A stretch of DNA of 64,000 nucleotides from Zingiber officinale (lineage: Eukaryota > Streptophyta > Magnoliopsida > Zingiberales > Zingiberaceae). The notes under the pieces are model-generated. The model did not search any database. It saw only the letters and a program-made list of their open reading frames with translations, and was not told the DNA's origin. This document shows positions 10,942-22,480 of the stretch, piece by piece. The stretch spans positions 11,684,767 to 11,748,766 of the forward strand of contig NC_056004.1 in NCBI RefSeq assembly GCF_018446385.1, read 5' to 3'. The position numbers were made by a program, and so were the translations under genes. Every line of letters begins with the position of its first letter. Position 1 is the stretch's first letter.

Positions 10942-13900
10942 ATGGTACGATGACGTCCAGCTAAGAAAGCATCAGCGACTGAGCCCCAGCATGAGGCAGG
11001 CAGTTCAGTGCCTCCCCCAGACCTTACAGCACTAGTGGCTCAGCTACAGCAGCAGTTAGCTGATCAGCAACAGGAGATAGCCTCCTTAAAGGCTAACCAG
11101 CAGACTACTCCCCCAGTCACTCCAGTACCGAACCTCACGACTCCAGTAATCACAGAGGTTGTACCAGCTCAGCCTGCAGTACCAGTCCCAGTAGCCCCAG
11201 TAGCAGGGGCTAAGAGAGAAGCTTACCTTATCCAGTGGTAGAGAATTAAGCCCGAGAACTTCTCAGGCACCAGCGAACCATGGGATGCTCAGGCATGGTT
11301 TAAAACACTGGAAAGCACGATGGAGCTTCTAGACTGGCTAGAGCACGAAAAGGTGAAGTGTGCCTCCTTCTGTTTAACAGGAGACGCAAGCATGTGGTGG
11401 GAGCGGATTAAATCGAAGTGGCCAGTAAACCAGATGACATGGGCCAACTTCGAGAAAGAATTCTTCGAGGAATTCTTTCACATGCAAGTCACGAACCGAC
11501 ACTATGATGAGTTTACAGAATTTCGTCAGGGCAACCTATCAGTTCAGGAGGCCGTGAAGAAATTCAACAGGTTGGCCCGTCTGTGTCCAGAACTAGTCAG
11601 CTCAGAGAAGGAGCGAGTACAGTTGATGCTGAAGATGCTCAGACCATAGATCACAATGAATGTGGCTGGTGGCGTTCATAGGCCACAAACCACAGAGGAA
11701 CTAGTGAGTAGTGCTCTGATCACCGAGCACTATCAGCACAGCATCACCCAGCAGAAGCAGGTTTCCACAGAACCCAAGAGACAAGCTGGCTCAGGTACTC
11801 AGCAGAAACAACAAGGGCATAGCTCCAACTGGAAGGGGAAACGCAAGGCAAGCAGTGACCCAAAAGGAGGACCAGCTGGAAAACATTCCAGACATCCCAA
11901 GTGTGCTACTTGTGGGAAACATCATCCAGGAGTTTGCCGCAAGGGTACGCGAGGTTGTTTTGAATGTGGACAGGAAGGACACATGGCTAAGCAGTGCCCG
12001 AACAAGAACAATCTTTCTCAGCCTCAGCCGATACAGTATGGAGTTCAGCCAGCGCAGCTACACCAGATGTATGCTGCCTTAGACGGTCCACAGATCAGTC
12101 AGGGCAGATTAGAAGCCCCCACAGCTAACACAAACGCCAGGATTTTCTCACTGACCAGAGAGGACGTAGCAAATGCCTCGACAGTTGTCACAGGTCAGAT
12201 CAGTATTTTACAGCATAATGCAACTGTATTATTCGATACTGGGGCAACCCACTCTTATGTATCCAGGGCATTTGCCGAGAAATTAGCAACACCTCCAGAG
12301 TTACTCAACAGTCAGTTTCTGACAACGCTACCCTCAGGGGAGATTATGGCATCTACGTACTGGCTCAGAGCAGTGCCAGTCATTATAGCAGACAGAGAAC
12401 TTTTTGGTGATCTGATAATGCTAGAAATGACTGACTACGATGTCATCTTTGGAATGGATTTTCTGATCAGATACGGCGCTTCTATAGAGTGCCATAAACA
12501 GAAGGTCATATTCCAACCTGAAGCAGGAGTACAGTTTGAGTACATGGGAAAATCAAAGAGAAAAGCCAGGAAGCTTCTCTCAGCATTGAAAGCACAGCAG
12601 CTATTGGATTCAGGATGCATGGGATTTTTAGCAAATGTGGTCAACACCAGCCAGGACAAGAACCAACAGCTATCAGAGGTTCGAGTCGTTTGTGACTACC
12701 CAGCAGTCTTCCCTGAAGAGCTACCAGGCTTAGCACCAGACAGGGAGATTGAATTTGAGATAGAGCTCATTCCCGGCACAAATCCAATTTCTAAGGCACC
12801 ATACCGCATGGCTCCAGCAGAACTGAAGGAACTTCAGGAGCAATTACAGGAGCTTCTTGACAAAGGTTTCATAGGCCCTAGTCATTCACCATGGGGAGCA
12901 CCTGTGTTGTTCGTGAAGAAGAAGGATGGAAGCATGCGCCTATGCATAGACTACCGTGCCTTGAACCAGGTCACAATTAAAAACAGGTACCCTCTCCCCA
13001 GGATAGATGACCTGTTTGACCAGCTAAAGGGAGCTACAGTGTTCTCTAAAATTGACCTCAGATCAGGATATCACCAGGTTAAAGTCAAGGAAGGTGATAT
13101 ACCTAAAACAGCTTTCAGGACCAGATACGGACATTATGAGTTCGTAGTCATGCCTTTCGGCGTGACAAATGCTCCAGCTACTTTCATGGACCTCATGAAC
13201 AGAGTATTCAGAGAATACTTAGACAAGTTTGTCATCGTGTTCATCGATGACATTCTTATCTATTCAGGCACTCAGGAGGACCATGCAGAGCATTTGAAGA
13301 CAGTTTTACAGATCCTTCAGCAGAACCAGCTGTACGCCAAATTCACAAAATGTGAATTTTGGCTAGACCAGGTAGCCTTTCTAGGTCACATCATCTCCAA
13401 GGATGGTGTTATGGTAGATCCCAGCAAGATAGAAGTAGTAAGTAACTGGAAGAGACCCAGGAACGCCAGTGAAATCAGAAGCTTTCTGGGATTAGCAGGC
13501 TACTACAGGAAATTCGTAGAGGACTCCCCACTGATAGCTCTCACCAGGAAGAACAAGAAATTTCAGTGGACAGAGGACTGCGAGAACAGCTTCAGTGAAC
13601 TAAAACGGAGATTGACCAGTGCTCCTATTTTAGCTATACCAGAAAACACAGACAGCTTCGACATCTACAGTGACGCCTCTAAATTGGGATTAGGAGCAGT
13701 ACTGATGCAGCAGGGCAAGGTGATCGCCTATGCCTCCAGACAACTCAAGGATTATGAGAGGAACTATCCTACTCACGACCTTGAGCTTGCAGCAGTGGTG
13801 TTCGCTCTCAAGATTTGGAGATATTATTTGTACGGAGCTCAGTGCAGAGTGTATACAGATCATCAAAGTCTGAAGTATTTCTTTACTCAGAAGGATCTGA

Positions 13901-15545
13901 ATATGCGACAGCGCAGATGGTTAGAGCTGGTCAAGGATTATGACATAGATATCCTCTACCATCCAGGGAAAGCTAATAAGGTAGCAGACACACTCAGCAG
14001 GAAGTCCAGTGCTACCTTATTATCTTTAGCAGCTATGTCACCACCCCTAAGGAAGGAGATTACAGCTTTTAGTCTCGAGCTTATAGTCGGGCAGCTTTCC
14101 ACTATGTCCTTAGCATCTACCTTGCTTGATGATATCCAGACAGCTCAGGAGCAGGATCCTGAAATCCAGAAAATCAAGCAAGGGTTAGCAGAATCAGAAA
14201 GTGGAGAGTTCAGAGTGTCCGCGAGTGGGGTAGTGTACTGTGGTGACAGACTTTGTGTTCCAGATCAGGAGGAACTACAAAAATAGATTCTAGACGAGGC
14301 TCACAGGACTCCCTATGCGATGCATCCTGGTTCCACCAAAATGTATCAGGATCTAAAGAAACGATTTTGGTGGCCTGGGATGAAGCGAGATATCGCCAGA
14401 TACGTCAGCATCTGTCTAACCTGTCAAAGGGTTAAGGCAGAACATCAGCGACCAGGAGGAGTTCTGCAGCCGATCCAGATCCCAGAATGGAAGTGGGAGG
14501 ATATCTCCATGGACTTCATAGTGGGGTTACCCAGAACCACGAATGGTTTTGATGCCATCTGGGTAATAGTCGACAGGTTGACTAAATCAGCCCACTTCTT
14601 AGCTATCAGAATATCCTATTCCATGGAGCAGCTAGCTCAGTTATATCTCAAGGAGATTGTCAGGCTGCATGGAGTCCCACGAACCATTATATCAGACAGA
14701 GACAGCAGATTTACATCACACTTCTGGAAGTGTGTACAGTCAGCTATGGGCACCCAGTTAAAATTCAGCACAGCCTTCCATCCTCAGACAGATGGTCAGA
14801 CGGAGCGAGTAAATCAGGTACTCGAAGATATGCTCCGAGCTTGTGCCCTAGATTTCAAGGGAAGTTGGTGCAAATATCTGAGTCTAGTGTATACAACAAC
14901 AGTTATCAGGCCACTATCGGCATGGCACCTTATGAGGCACTCTATGGGTGGAGGTGCAGATCACCAATCTGCTGGTATGAGAGTGGTGAACAGAAGGAAC
15001 TAGAGCTTCAGACAGATCTAGTAGCAGATACCACAGCAGCCATACAGCAGATTCGCCAGAGGATAGAGACAGCACAGAGCCGTCAGAAGAGCTATGCTGA
15101 TACACGACGCAGACCCCTAGAGTTTTCAGTTGGGGATACAGTTTTCCTCAGAGTAGCTCCCATGAAGGGAGTCATGCGTTTTGGGAAGAAGGGCAAGCTA
15201 GCTCCCAGATATGTGGGACCATACCTTATCACGAAGAGAGTGGGCAAGGTAGCATATGAGCTAGAGCTACCTCAGGAGATGTCAGCTGTCCACAACGTAT
15301 TTCATGTCTCCATACTGAAGAAGCATATTCCAGACGCCACCCAGGTGATTGAGCCCCAGTTGGTACAGGTCCGTGATGATCTCCGCTATAACAGTCGGCC
15401 TATTCAGATAATAGACCGAGCAGTAAAGAAATTACGGAACAAGGAAGTACCATTAGTCAAAGTCAGCGGGCAAAATCACACAGCAGCAGAGGCGACATGG
15501 GAGACAGAGGCCAGCATGAGACAGAAGTACCCAGAATTGTTTTAA
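10942..15545 (+). pseudogene. G2 Gag-Pol polyprotein, nearly full length, broken by stops and one frameshift
   Basis: One reading frame from the ATG at 10942 encodes Gag, protease, reverse transcriptase, RNase H and integrase. It is broken by in-frame stops at 10951, 11239, 11647 and 14284 and by a small deletion with frameshift near 14885, after which the frame ending at 15545 continues the integrase. Visible landmarks are the capsid-like region MWWERIK (about 11390), a CCHC knuckle [14 protein letters not shown] (about 11956), protease DTG (12235), reverse transcriptase FIDD (about 13240), RNase H YSDAS (about 13665), the integrase HHCC region (14320-14430), catalytic D, D, E (about 14511, 14690 and 14800), and a GPY-type module (about 15210). 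A C-terminal segment WETEASMRQKYPELF fits the end of a chromodomain. This order and the chromodomain point to the Del/Tekay lineage. As read, no functional polyprotein is possible. Confidence 0.93.
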
Positions 15546-17663
15546 GTTCGGGGACGAACTTTTTATAAGGTATGGGGGATTGTAACGCCCGAAAATTCTC
15601 AAAACTATATTAGAAATATGCTACGATTTTTCTGGAATTTTTAGATATTTTTCCGGAATTTTCCGAGTAGCGGAAGTAGCAAAAATAATTAGTAACGAAA
15701 ATGGCTTAAGCGGGAATCGAACCCAAGACCTATGGTGTAAGGGATAATGTTAGTAACCAGTTGAACCCAGCAGGGCCGTGCTGAAAGAAAGAGGAATCAA
15801 TTATATTTATATTAGAGTTGAGCCTAGTTACCCACTTAATATAAATAAGAACTTAAGTTGGGGTGTGGTTTATTTTCAAGTTGGTTCAGCAATTCCTCCT
15901 CACGAAAACCTCACGCCACTTTCCCTCTCCAAACCCTCAACGCCGAACACCCCTTCTCCTCTCCTTCTCTCGGCGCCAACCAAGAACCAACCTAGGGTTC
16001 TTTCTCTAGGGTCATAGGAGGACCTTCCGGCGACATCTCCGACACGAGACGGTCCATCTCCGCGAGAGGAACGCGAAGACGTGAACGGATCGTCGAGAGG
16101 ATCAGTTTTCCGGAAAACCTAGCGGATAGAATCGTAAGAAAAACCTTGCGATTGAGGTAAGAAACCCCTCACCTGCAGTATAATTGCTCTCGCTTGTTAG
16201 TTTTAGCGTTAGTTCAGTAGTTTTACAGTTTTCAGTTTTAGGGTGTGCTTTTAGTGCACACCAAGCATTCGGTAGAATGCCTAGTTCAGAAGGATGCACC
16301 AGTAGGCGTCCTAACAGTATGTAAAATGTACTAGAAACATTTTATTCAGTTTATTATCAGTTACTACAGCTATATGGATCAGATATCCATTGGGTGGGCT
16401 CCCACAGTAGCCTCTAGGTTCAGATAACCTAGCTCTAGGTTCAGATAACCTAGAACAGCAAAGTAAAATAAAACAGTATTCAGTATTTTACTTTTATTCA
16501 GTTGGCACTGTACTTGGATCAGATATCCATGGGCTGGACTCCCACAGTCGTCCCTAGGTTCAGATAACCTAGTAACCCTGCTGGATTCGGAACTTGCAAT
16601 CCCGGGTCTCGTAGGGATGCGCGCACAGTAAGTACAGTTGCCAGGGCCCAACAGCATGTTTAGTATTTTCATCTATTATATGTATAGTTTTCAAATTTGA
16701 AACCAGTGATGAGAACACTAATTTAGCTTTCAGTTCAGTTCAGGTTCAGTTTACATGATTTGAGTTCGTGTACAGATTTAGATATATGCTTGACTAGTTC
16801 AGTCTCATGCTCAGTTTATAAGTATGCCATGATCAGTTTCAAGCATGTTCAGTTTATATGTTATGCCATGCTTTGTGTGATACCATGCCATGCCATGCTT
16901 GCATATTCAGTATATTTTTCAAACAGCATGATTAAAAATCATATTTGCATCGTATGCATGCTTTTGTGAGGTAGATGGTTTCTTACTAAGCTTATTGGCT
17001 TACAGATACTACTTTTCTTATACTGCAGATACCGGTAAAAGAAAAGTGAATTAGCGGAGGCTGGAGGGCGATGCTACGATGATGTGTGTGTGCAAGGGGT
17101 CTGGAATAAAGATCCTTGGGATCTATACGCTTTTATTTCAGTTTTAGCACTTATCATGTCTAGTTTCATACTTAGTCTTGTTACTAATTGTTCTAGCTTA
17201 GTAACTATGTCGTGTTTAGCTTATCATGTTTAGAACATTAGTACTTACATGCTAGAATGTATTTCTGTTGTTTTAGAACTATTGTGTGATGATTTAGCAC
17301 GCCAAAGTGCTGAAATCAGAACTCTCGAGTGAAATCAGACACTGATCGGTCTCCAGACCGATCAGGGTCTGAGCTGTTCCACTGGATCGGTCAGCCACCG
17401 ATCCAGCGGGATACAGTATGCTACTGTATCCTCCTGGATACAGTAGTTTCCAGAGAGCTTCAGGTACCTGGATCGGTCAGCCGACCGATCCAGACATACC
17501 TGGATCGGTCTGCCGACCGATCCAGAAGTGTACAGAATAGCGATTTCCAGGTACCTGGATCGGTCAGCCGACCGATCCAGACATACCTGGATCGGTCCGT
17601 AGACCGATCCAGCAGGGCACAGAATCGTAGTAAGTCTGATCGATCCGTGGATCGATCAGCAGC

Positions 17664-18000
17664 CACTACAACAAAATCGCTCATAGACATCGGTTTTCCA
17701 CCGGTGTCTATTTGATTTTCGACCGATGTCTATGAAGCCGATGTTAAAAGTCTGCCATTTTAGACATCGGGTTAAAACCGGTGTAGTATCACTTAACGAC
17801 ACCGGTTTTCGAATCGGTTATTAACCGGTGTAGTATCACTTAACGGCACCGTTTTATACACGGTGTAAAACCGATGTAATATTGTATGTTAATAACACCA
17901 GTTTTGGCAGCGGTAAATGACTGATGTAATATTACTTTATAACACCGGTTTTACATCGGTGGAAAACCGATGTAATATGTATTTTTTTTAACAGCACAGA
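17664..18000. repeat. Subterminal repeat region, left end of CACTA-1
   Basis: At least ten variants of ACCGATGT, ACCGGTGT and their complements occur, many as pairs such as AACACCGGTTTTACATCGGT. The right end (about 22720-22944) holds the matching set. Such clusters are where CACTA transposases bind. Confidence 0.85.
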
Positions 18001-18234
18001 TTTGATTTTAAAACCGACAATAACAAAAAAAAAATACACAAATATTCACAAATTGTACAAATATTCTTCATTCAATAATATCCATAAAATACACAAATAT
18101 TCACAAATTATATAAATAATCTTCTTACAACAATATCCATAAAATACCCAAACATTCTTTTTACATCAAAAGCTAGCTAATAGATATCAAAATCAAGGTA
18201 GAACATTCTTTTAACACATCAAGGTAGAACCGCA

Positions 18235-18312
18235 CTTCAAATGTAATCTAGCATGCATTCAGCCCACTCGAACTGCATTTCATCAATTTCAACTCTGGAG
18301 TACTTGAGATTT
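18235..18312 (-). pseudogene. Unidentified exon-like fragment inside CACTA-1
   Basis: The minus strand gives an open stretch containing TNLKYSRVEIDEMQFEWAEC, preceded by a splice-acceptor-like TTTTTACAG. I do not recognise the family. It lies downstream of the CDKF-like exon on the same strand but need not come from the same gene. Confidence 0.3.
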
Positions 18313-18424
18313 GTAAACTGTAAAAACACATAAATCCACCCTATGTCAAATAACTAAAACAAATGTGTACATGTATCAAATAAAAAATATAAGATCACAA
18401 GTGCTTGTCATAAACATGCTTACC

Positions 18425-18530
18425 AGCGTGTTGAAACCTATTCTGTGAATGGTGGCTTCGAATGAACTTCACGAGCAAGGCCAAAATTTGCTATCTTCAC
18501 AAAGTCCTTGGTTACCAATAAGTTCTCTGC
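18425..18530 (-). pseudogene. Captured exon of a CDKF/MHK-type protein kinase
   Basis: The minus strand encodes [20 protein letters not shown] followed by VHSKPPFTE, a stop and VSTRW. This matches the activation-loop exon of plant CDKF;4/MHK-like serine/threonine kinases, in which the magnesium-binding motif is DFG (here NFG) and TEYVSTRW precedes the APE motif. The tyrosine codon of TEYVSTRW is TAG here. A GTAAGC splice donor directly follows the TRW codons, so the fragment kept its genomic exon/intron boundary. It was therefore copied as DNA, not from spliced mRNA. It is a dead fragment. Confidence 0.78.
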
Positions 18531-18899
18531 AAAGGTCATAATCTAGTTTAATAGAATGCTAACTTCACCAGAATAATTATAGGTGCATAAATCACATTTA
18601 ACAAAATAAATGCTAATCCTAGATAACAACGTTGTAGGAATAGATCTGTTAAGAGCACACAAATGAATCTTTATAGGGATATTTGGTTAAAAGCGGAACT
18701 AAAGAGGTACACCTACCTCCCATGTCAATAAGTCACTTCCTCGAGTTGGATATGGCTTTTGCAAATCTAGCTCCATATAGAAGGTGTACACTTTGATATG
18801 TAGATGCTGCAAATCCAGTCAGCCATAGGATTTCAAAGGTTAATTAAAAGCTAAATTCCGCTATCACATTGCAGTACCAAGCAGGATGCATGTGTGCTT

Positions 18900-19335
18900 A
18901 CCATCTCCGAAACCAAAGCATGGGATTAAGTTATCTTCGTCAAATGATGACAAGGTTCGTCCAATAATTGAAATTGCTTGTTCATAAGGATTTTTAGTAG
19001 TTCCAACGTGGTGCAAGCTGCTGCCATGGAATGAGTTCTTACCTATCGACGGATCGGAGACAATCAATTAGATTTGTGCTTTAATGAAACACAAGAATCC
19101 ATCGACCTGTACCTGTCCACTCATTGCTTTTTGTGAGTCAATTCCTACAATGAGATTTGATGATTCAAGCCCAGATTTTGTCAGCTCCTCTGTTACCTGT
19201 TGAAATTGCACGCCACAGAGCAATATAATTAATGTGCGTTAATTATGGGCTTCTCAAACAGCTTTATTCTTCCGTGAAATAAATAAATTACCTGCTGTAA
19301 GGAGGTAAAGCCATCGGCTATCCTCGAGAACTTGT
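18900..19335 (-). pseudogene. Captured exons of an RGLG-type E3 ubiquitin ligase (copine/RING) gene
   Basis: Three exon-like blocks on the minus strand follow the copine-domain order of plant RGLG ubiquitin ligases. They are KFSRIADGFTSLQQ (about 19290-19335), VTEELTKSGLESSNLIVGID (about 19140-19198), and GKNSFHGSSLHHVG followed by NPYEQAISIIGRTLSSFDED and NLIPCFGFGD (about 18900-19045). Intron-like gaps separate them. The RING domain and the rest of the gene are not found. The two kinase fragments are unrelated, so this is a separate capture. RGLG proteins act in ubiquitination and stress signalling; this fragment cannot. Confidence 0.82.
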
Positions 19336-19942
19336 GTTCCAACTTGGGCTTCTTTACACTGGTCGTGTTAGTTGGAGAGAGCGATGGGTGTGCCATGGAA
19401 TGAAACTCATATGGAGGAGGATGACGGTGATGTATATACCTTGCTTGGTGTTTGGATTTGTTTATGCAAGGAATGAGCACTGCATCATCTACTGGGGATC
19501 TTTAACCATGCTTTATTTTTGAAGCAACTACATCAGCACACTGGGTTACATTAGTTTGCTTTTTGTTCTAGCATCTAAAGCAAAAGAAAGTACATAAAGG
19601 ATAGAGGATAAGGAATAACCATGACAAGAAATCAGGAAAATATATAATAACAGTAGTCCTTCAAAGACAATGAAAATAAAGTAACTAACTTAAATCTGAA
19701 GGTGATGCGTAAGTTCAAAAATCTTAATAAAATAAATTATAAGTCGACATAAAAGGATATAGCTTTATAAGTAATTTAGAAATTATAGACAGTTTTAATT
19801 TAGAAACCTACTACAACACTATGTTAAAGGTTTATGCAGAAAATAAGCTGTTGGCCTCAATAGCACTGATCCAACTGCTAAGTGCTCATATCAAACTGCT
19901 TCTCCACTCATTAGCCTTGAGTACTCCAACCGCTGGGATCCA

Positions 19943-20769
19943 ATGACCGATGAGAGGAGCAGTATCGGGTCATCTCAAGAGGCTCCTCAGATCTATAGGT
20001 TTAACTTGGAGGAGATAGAATGTGCTACTCAGTACTTTTCGGAGGTGAATTTACTTAGCAAGAAAAGCAGCTTTGCGGCAACATACAAGGGGATACTACA
20101 CGATGGAACGGAGGTTGCAGTGAAGAGGATCAACAAGACTAGTTGCAAGTCAGAGGAAGCTGAGTTTCTCATGGGTTTGAAGGCATTGACATTGCTAAGG
20201 CATGAGAACCTAGTTGGATTAAGGGGCTTCTGTTATTCAAGAGCAAGAGGAGAGTGTTTCCTCATTTATGATTTTGTTGCAAATGGGAGTTTGTCGGAAT
20301 ATCTAGATGTCAAATGCGATGAGATTCACAAGGTCCTTGATTGGTCTGTAAGAGTTTGTATCATCAAAGGCATTGCTAAAGGTATTCTACTTGACCTATA
20401 TGACTATTTATTTTCCTTCTCAGATAGCTATCATAATGAATATACTACTGTAACAACAACAGCAACAAACATTGATCATTTAAGATGGAATTTCATCTTG
20501 TCATTTAACTACATTTGCACTTTGCCTTGAGGAATCCTAATTTGTTTGATTCTTACATAAGTATGGAATATCTCCACAACGACAAACCTAGCAAGCCCTC
20601 CTTGCTCCATCAAAACATGTCATCGACAAAAGTCCTCACTGACCGCCATTTCAACCCCCTACTCTCCAGTTCTGCCCTGCACAAACTATTAGCAGACGAT
20701 GCCATTTTCTCCTCTCTCAAAACAAGTGCTGCCATGGGCTACTTAGCCCCCGAGTACTCTACCAATTAA
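19943..20769 (+). pseudogene. Captured fragment of an LRR receptor-like kinase gene (kinase domain)
   Basis: The plus strand encodes FNLEEIECATQYFSEVNLL, a degenerate nucleotide-binding loop, EVAVKRINK with the subdomain II lysine, and LLRHENLVGLRGFCYSRARG up to about 20371. After an intron-like gap (about 20371-20556) it resumes with MEYLHNDKPSKPSLLHQN, then KVLTDRHFNPLL and AAMGYLAPEYSTN. The catalytic HRD is LHQN, as in some plant LRR kinases related to At5g51560 that are pseudokinases. The leucine-rich repeats, membrane segment and C-lobe after the APE motif are missing. The acceptor site looks shifted by one base. A short duplication (about 20765-20870) follows the break. It is probably non-functional. 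Confidence 0.85.
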
Positions 20770-20984
20770 AATAAATTATAGTGGCAAATACTCTACCTGA
20801 GCAGGCTATCCAAAGCAAACCTTGTGGATGCAATAAATTATAGTGGCAAATACTCTACCAATTAAAATAAAGTAATCCAAAGGATTAAGTCTATGTCCAG
20901 AAACAATTAAGGTAATTTGATGTGCCTATATTGAAATTAATTACTATACAGATACATATGTACTCTGAAGGGGGGATACACAGT

Positions 20985-21255
20985 GAATATAGCTCACCTT
21001 GCAATGCTTTAATCGGATGCAATCATATTTATCATCTCGAACCCATCTCACTGCTGGAGTGGTATTTCCTAAAGCACAGAATCGAGTGCCAACTGATCTG
21101 AACAGAAACTAAAATAATATTATGAGTAAAAACACTTACCCTCATCCTCCTCTAGTTTTGATTCCTCCACATGAAGCAACTCCTTGACCCTTGCTTGATT
21201 CTCTGCACTTCCCAATCCAGTATCTAAAATAAGCACATCGCATCCTCTGAAACAA
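20985..21255 (-). pseudogene. Two unidentified exon-like fragments inside CACTA-1
   Basis: On the minus strand, 21140-21255 encodes CDVLILDTGLGSAENQARVK and ELLHVEESKLEEDEG, flanked by splice-like signals. About 21000-21115 encodes FLFRSVGTRFCALGNTTPAV and RWVRDDKYDCIRLKHCK. The frames are open and read like conserved plant protein, but I cannot name the family. They suggest at least one more captured gene. Confidence 0.5.
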
Positions 21256-22139
21256 TGTGTAAATGTATGTCAGAAAGAAGCAGGGTGGAATTAGGCATCG
21301 AAAACTGAATTAAAAAAAAACCCTAGAGGGTGGAAATTAAATTACAAAAACCTGGAGGAAATGAACATACAAAAGAAACGCTAACCATAGGTACGGCTCC
21401 CTTCTTTTAACATAACCATATTAAATTTATATTCTAACCTAAACCATCCAATATCTAAATTCCCATTAGATCTTCAAGGTTACAATCTTCCATAATCACC
21501 TAACATGAAACCTAAATGTCACTGAAACCATTTCAGATTCAGGTTAATCTTTATTTACAACATTCAATTACCCAATATAACAACTCTTATCCTTGTTAAC
21601 TAGTAACACATCATACCCTTAACCTCCAACACCAGAACAAACAAATTCTTATTGACTCTGCCGTGGATCCAGCTCAAAACACACAGGATTCATTAGGTAA
21701 CATCTACTGCAACTAATGATCGCACAAGGGTAAGGAACAAGAACTAAACCGTACCTCAATCCCCTACAAACAGAACATTACATAGTGCATCTTCACTAGC
21801 CGGATCAAGAAGAAAGAATAACAAGAAGTCATCAAAACAACCTGTTAACAACAACAACAGATCGACCTCATTACCTCTGCACCCTTCAATCACCGGAGAC
21901 GATCACTGATACGAAGAAGAGATCGATCCAACAGAGCTGTGGTGGCCGGGACCAAAATACCAGTCTCTGCTTCCCAGAAAGAACCACCTGAATCAACACT
22001 AGAAAGGATCAAGGTTCGAATTCACAACCAAAACCAAACCCTTACCTCCAAGATCGAAGTTAGGGCAACGACTTGTTCTTGCCGACGAACAGGGACAGAG
22101 ATCGGGAAGGAACAATGGTAGTTACCTCCTCCAAACAAT

Positions 22140-22480
22140 CGATGCTAGCCTGATCCAACGCCGATGCCCTTGGTTCCCTCCCGACAGCCGGCGAAATCCA
22201 CCGATCGAGATCCGTCGCCGTTGTTCACCGAGATCAGAGAAGGGAGGAAGGGATCGGGGAGAAAGAAGGTTCGGCTGTAACTAACCTCTCTTCCTCTCAA
22301 CGCTCCAAGGTCCGCTCTTCGCCGGCGCCACCGAGAGAAGAAGAAATCGCCGGTCTCAGTCGCGTGAAGTCCGAAGTCGCGAGAAGCAGAGGAAGAACAG
22401 CGGAGAGAGTCGGGGGAAAAGAAAAGGCTTCGGCGCTTTATAGAGAGGTTAACCCCAAACCCCATCCTCAAACTTTAACA
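22140..22480 (-). other. GC-rich, 5'-leader-like stretch inside CACTA-1
   Basis: Base composition rises sharply and CCG/CGG and purine-rich runs appear, as in first exons and 5' leaders of plant genes. A 108-codon frame exists on the minus strand, but its product is low in complexity and unlike any family I know. It may be the promoter-proximal part of one of the captured genes; this is inference. Confidence 0.3.

Noticed and set aside
19334-19522. 62-codon plus-strand frame
   Set aside because: It is antisense to the RGLG exon block.
22145-22471. 108-codon minus-strand frame as a gene
   Set aside because: Low complexity with no homology that I recognise; described only as leader-like sequence in CACTA-1.
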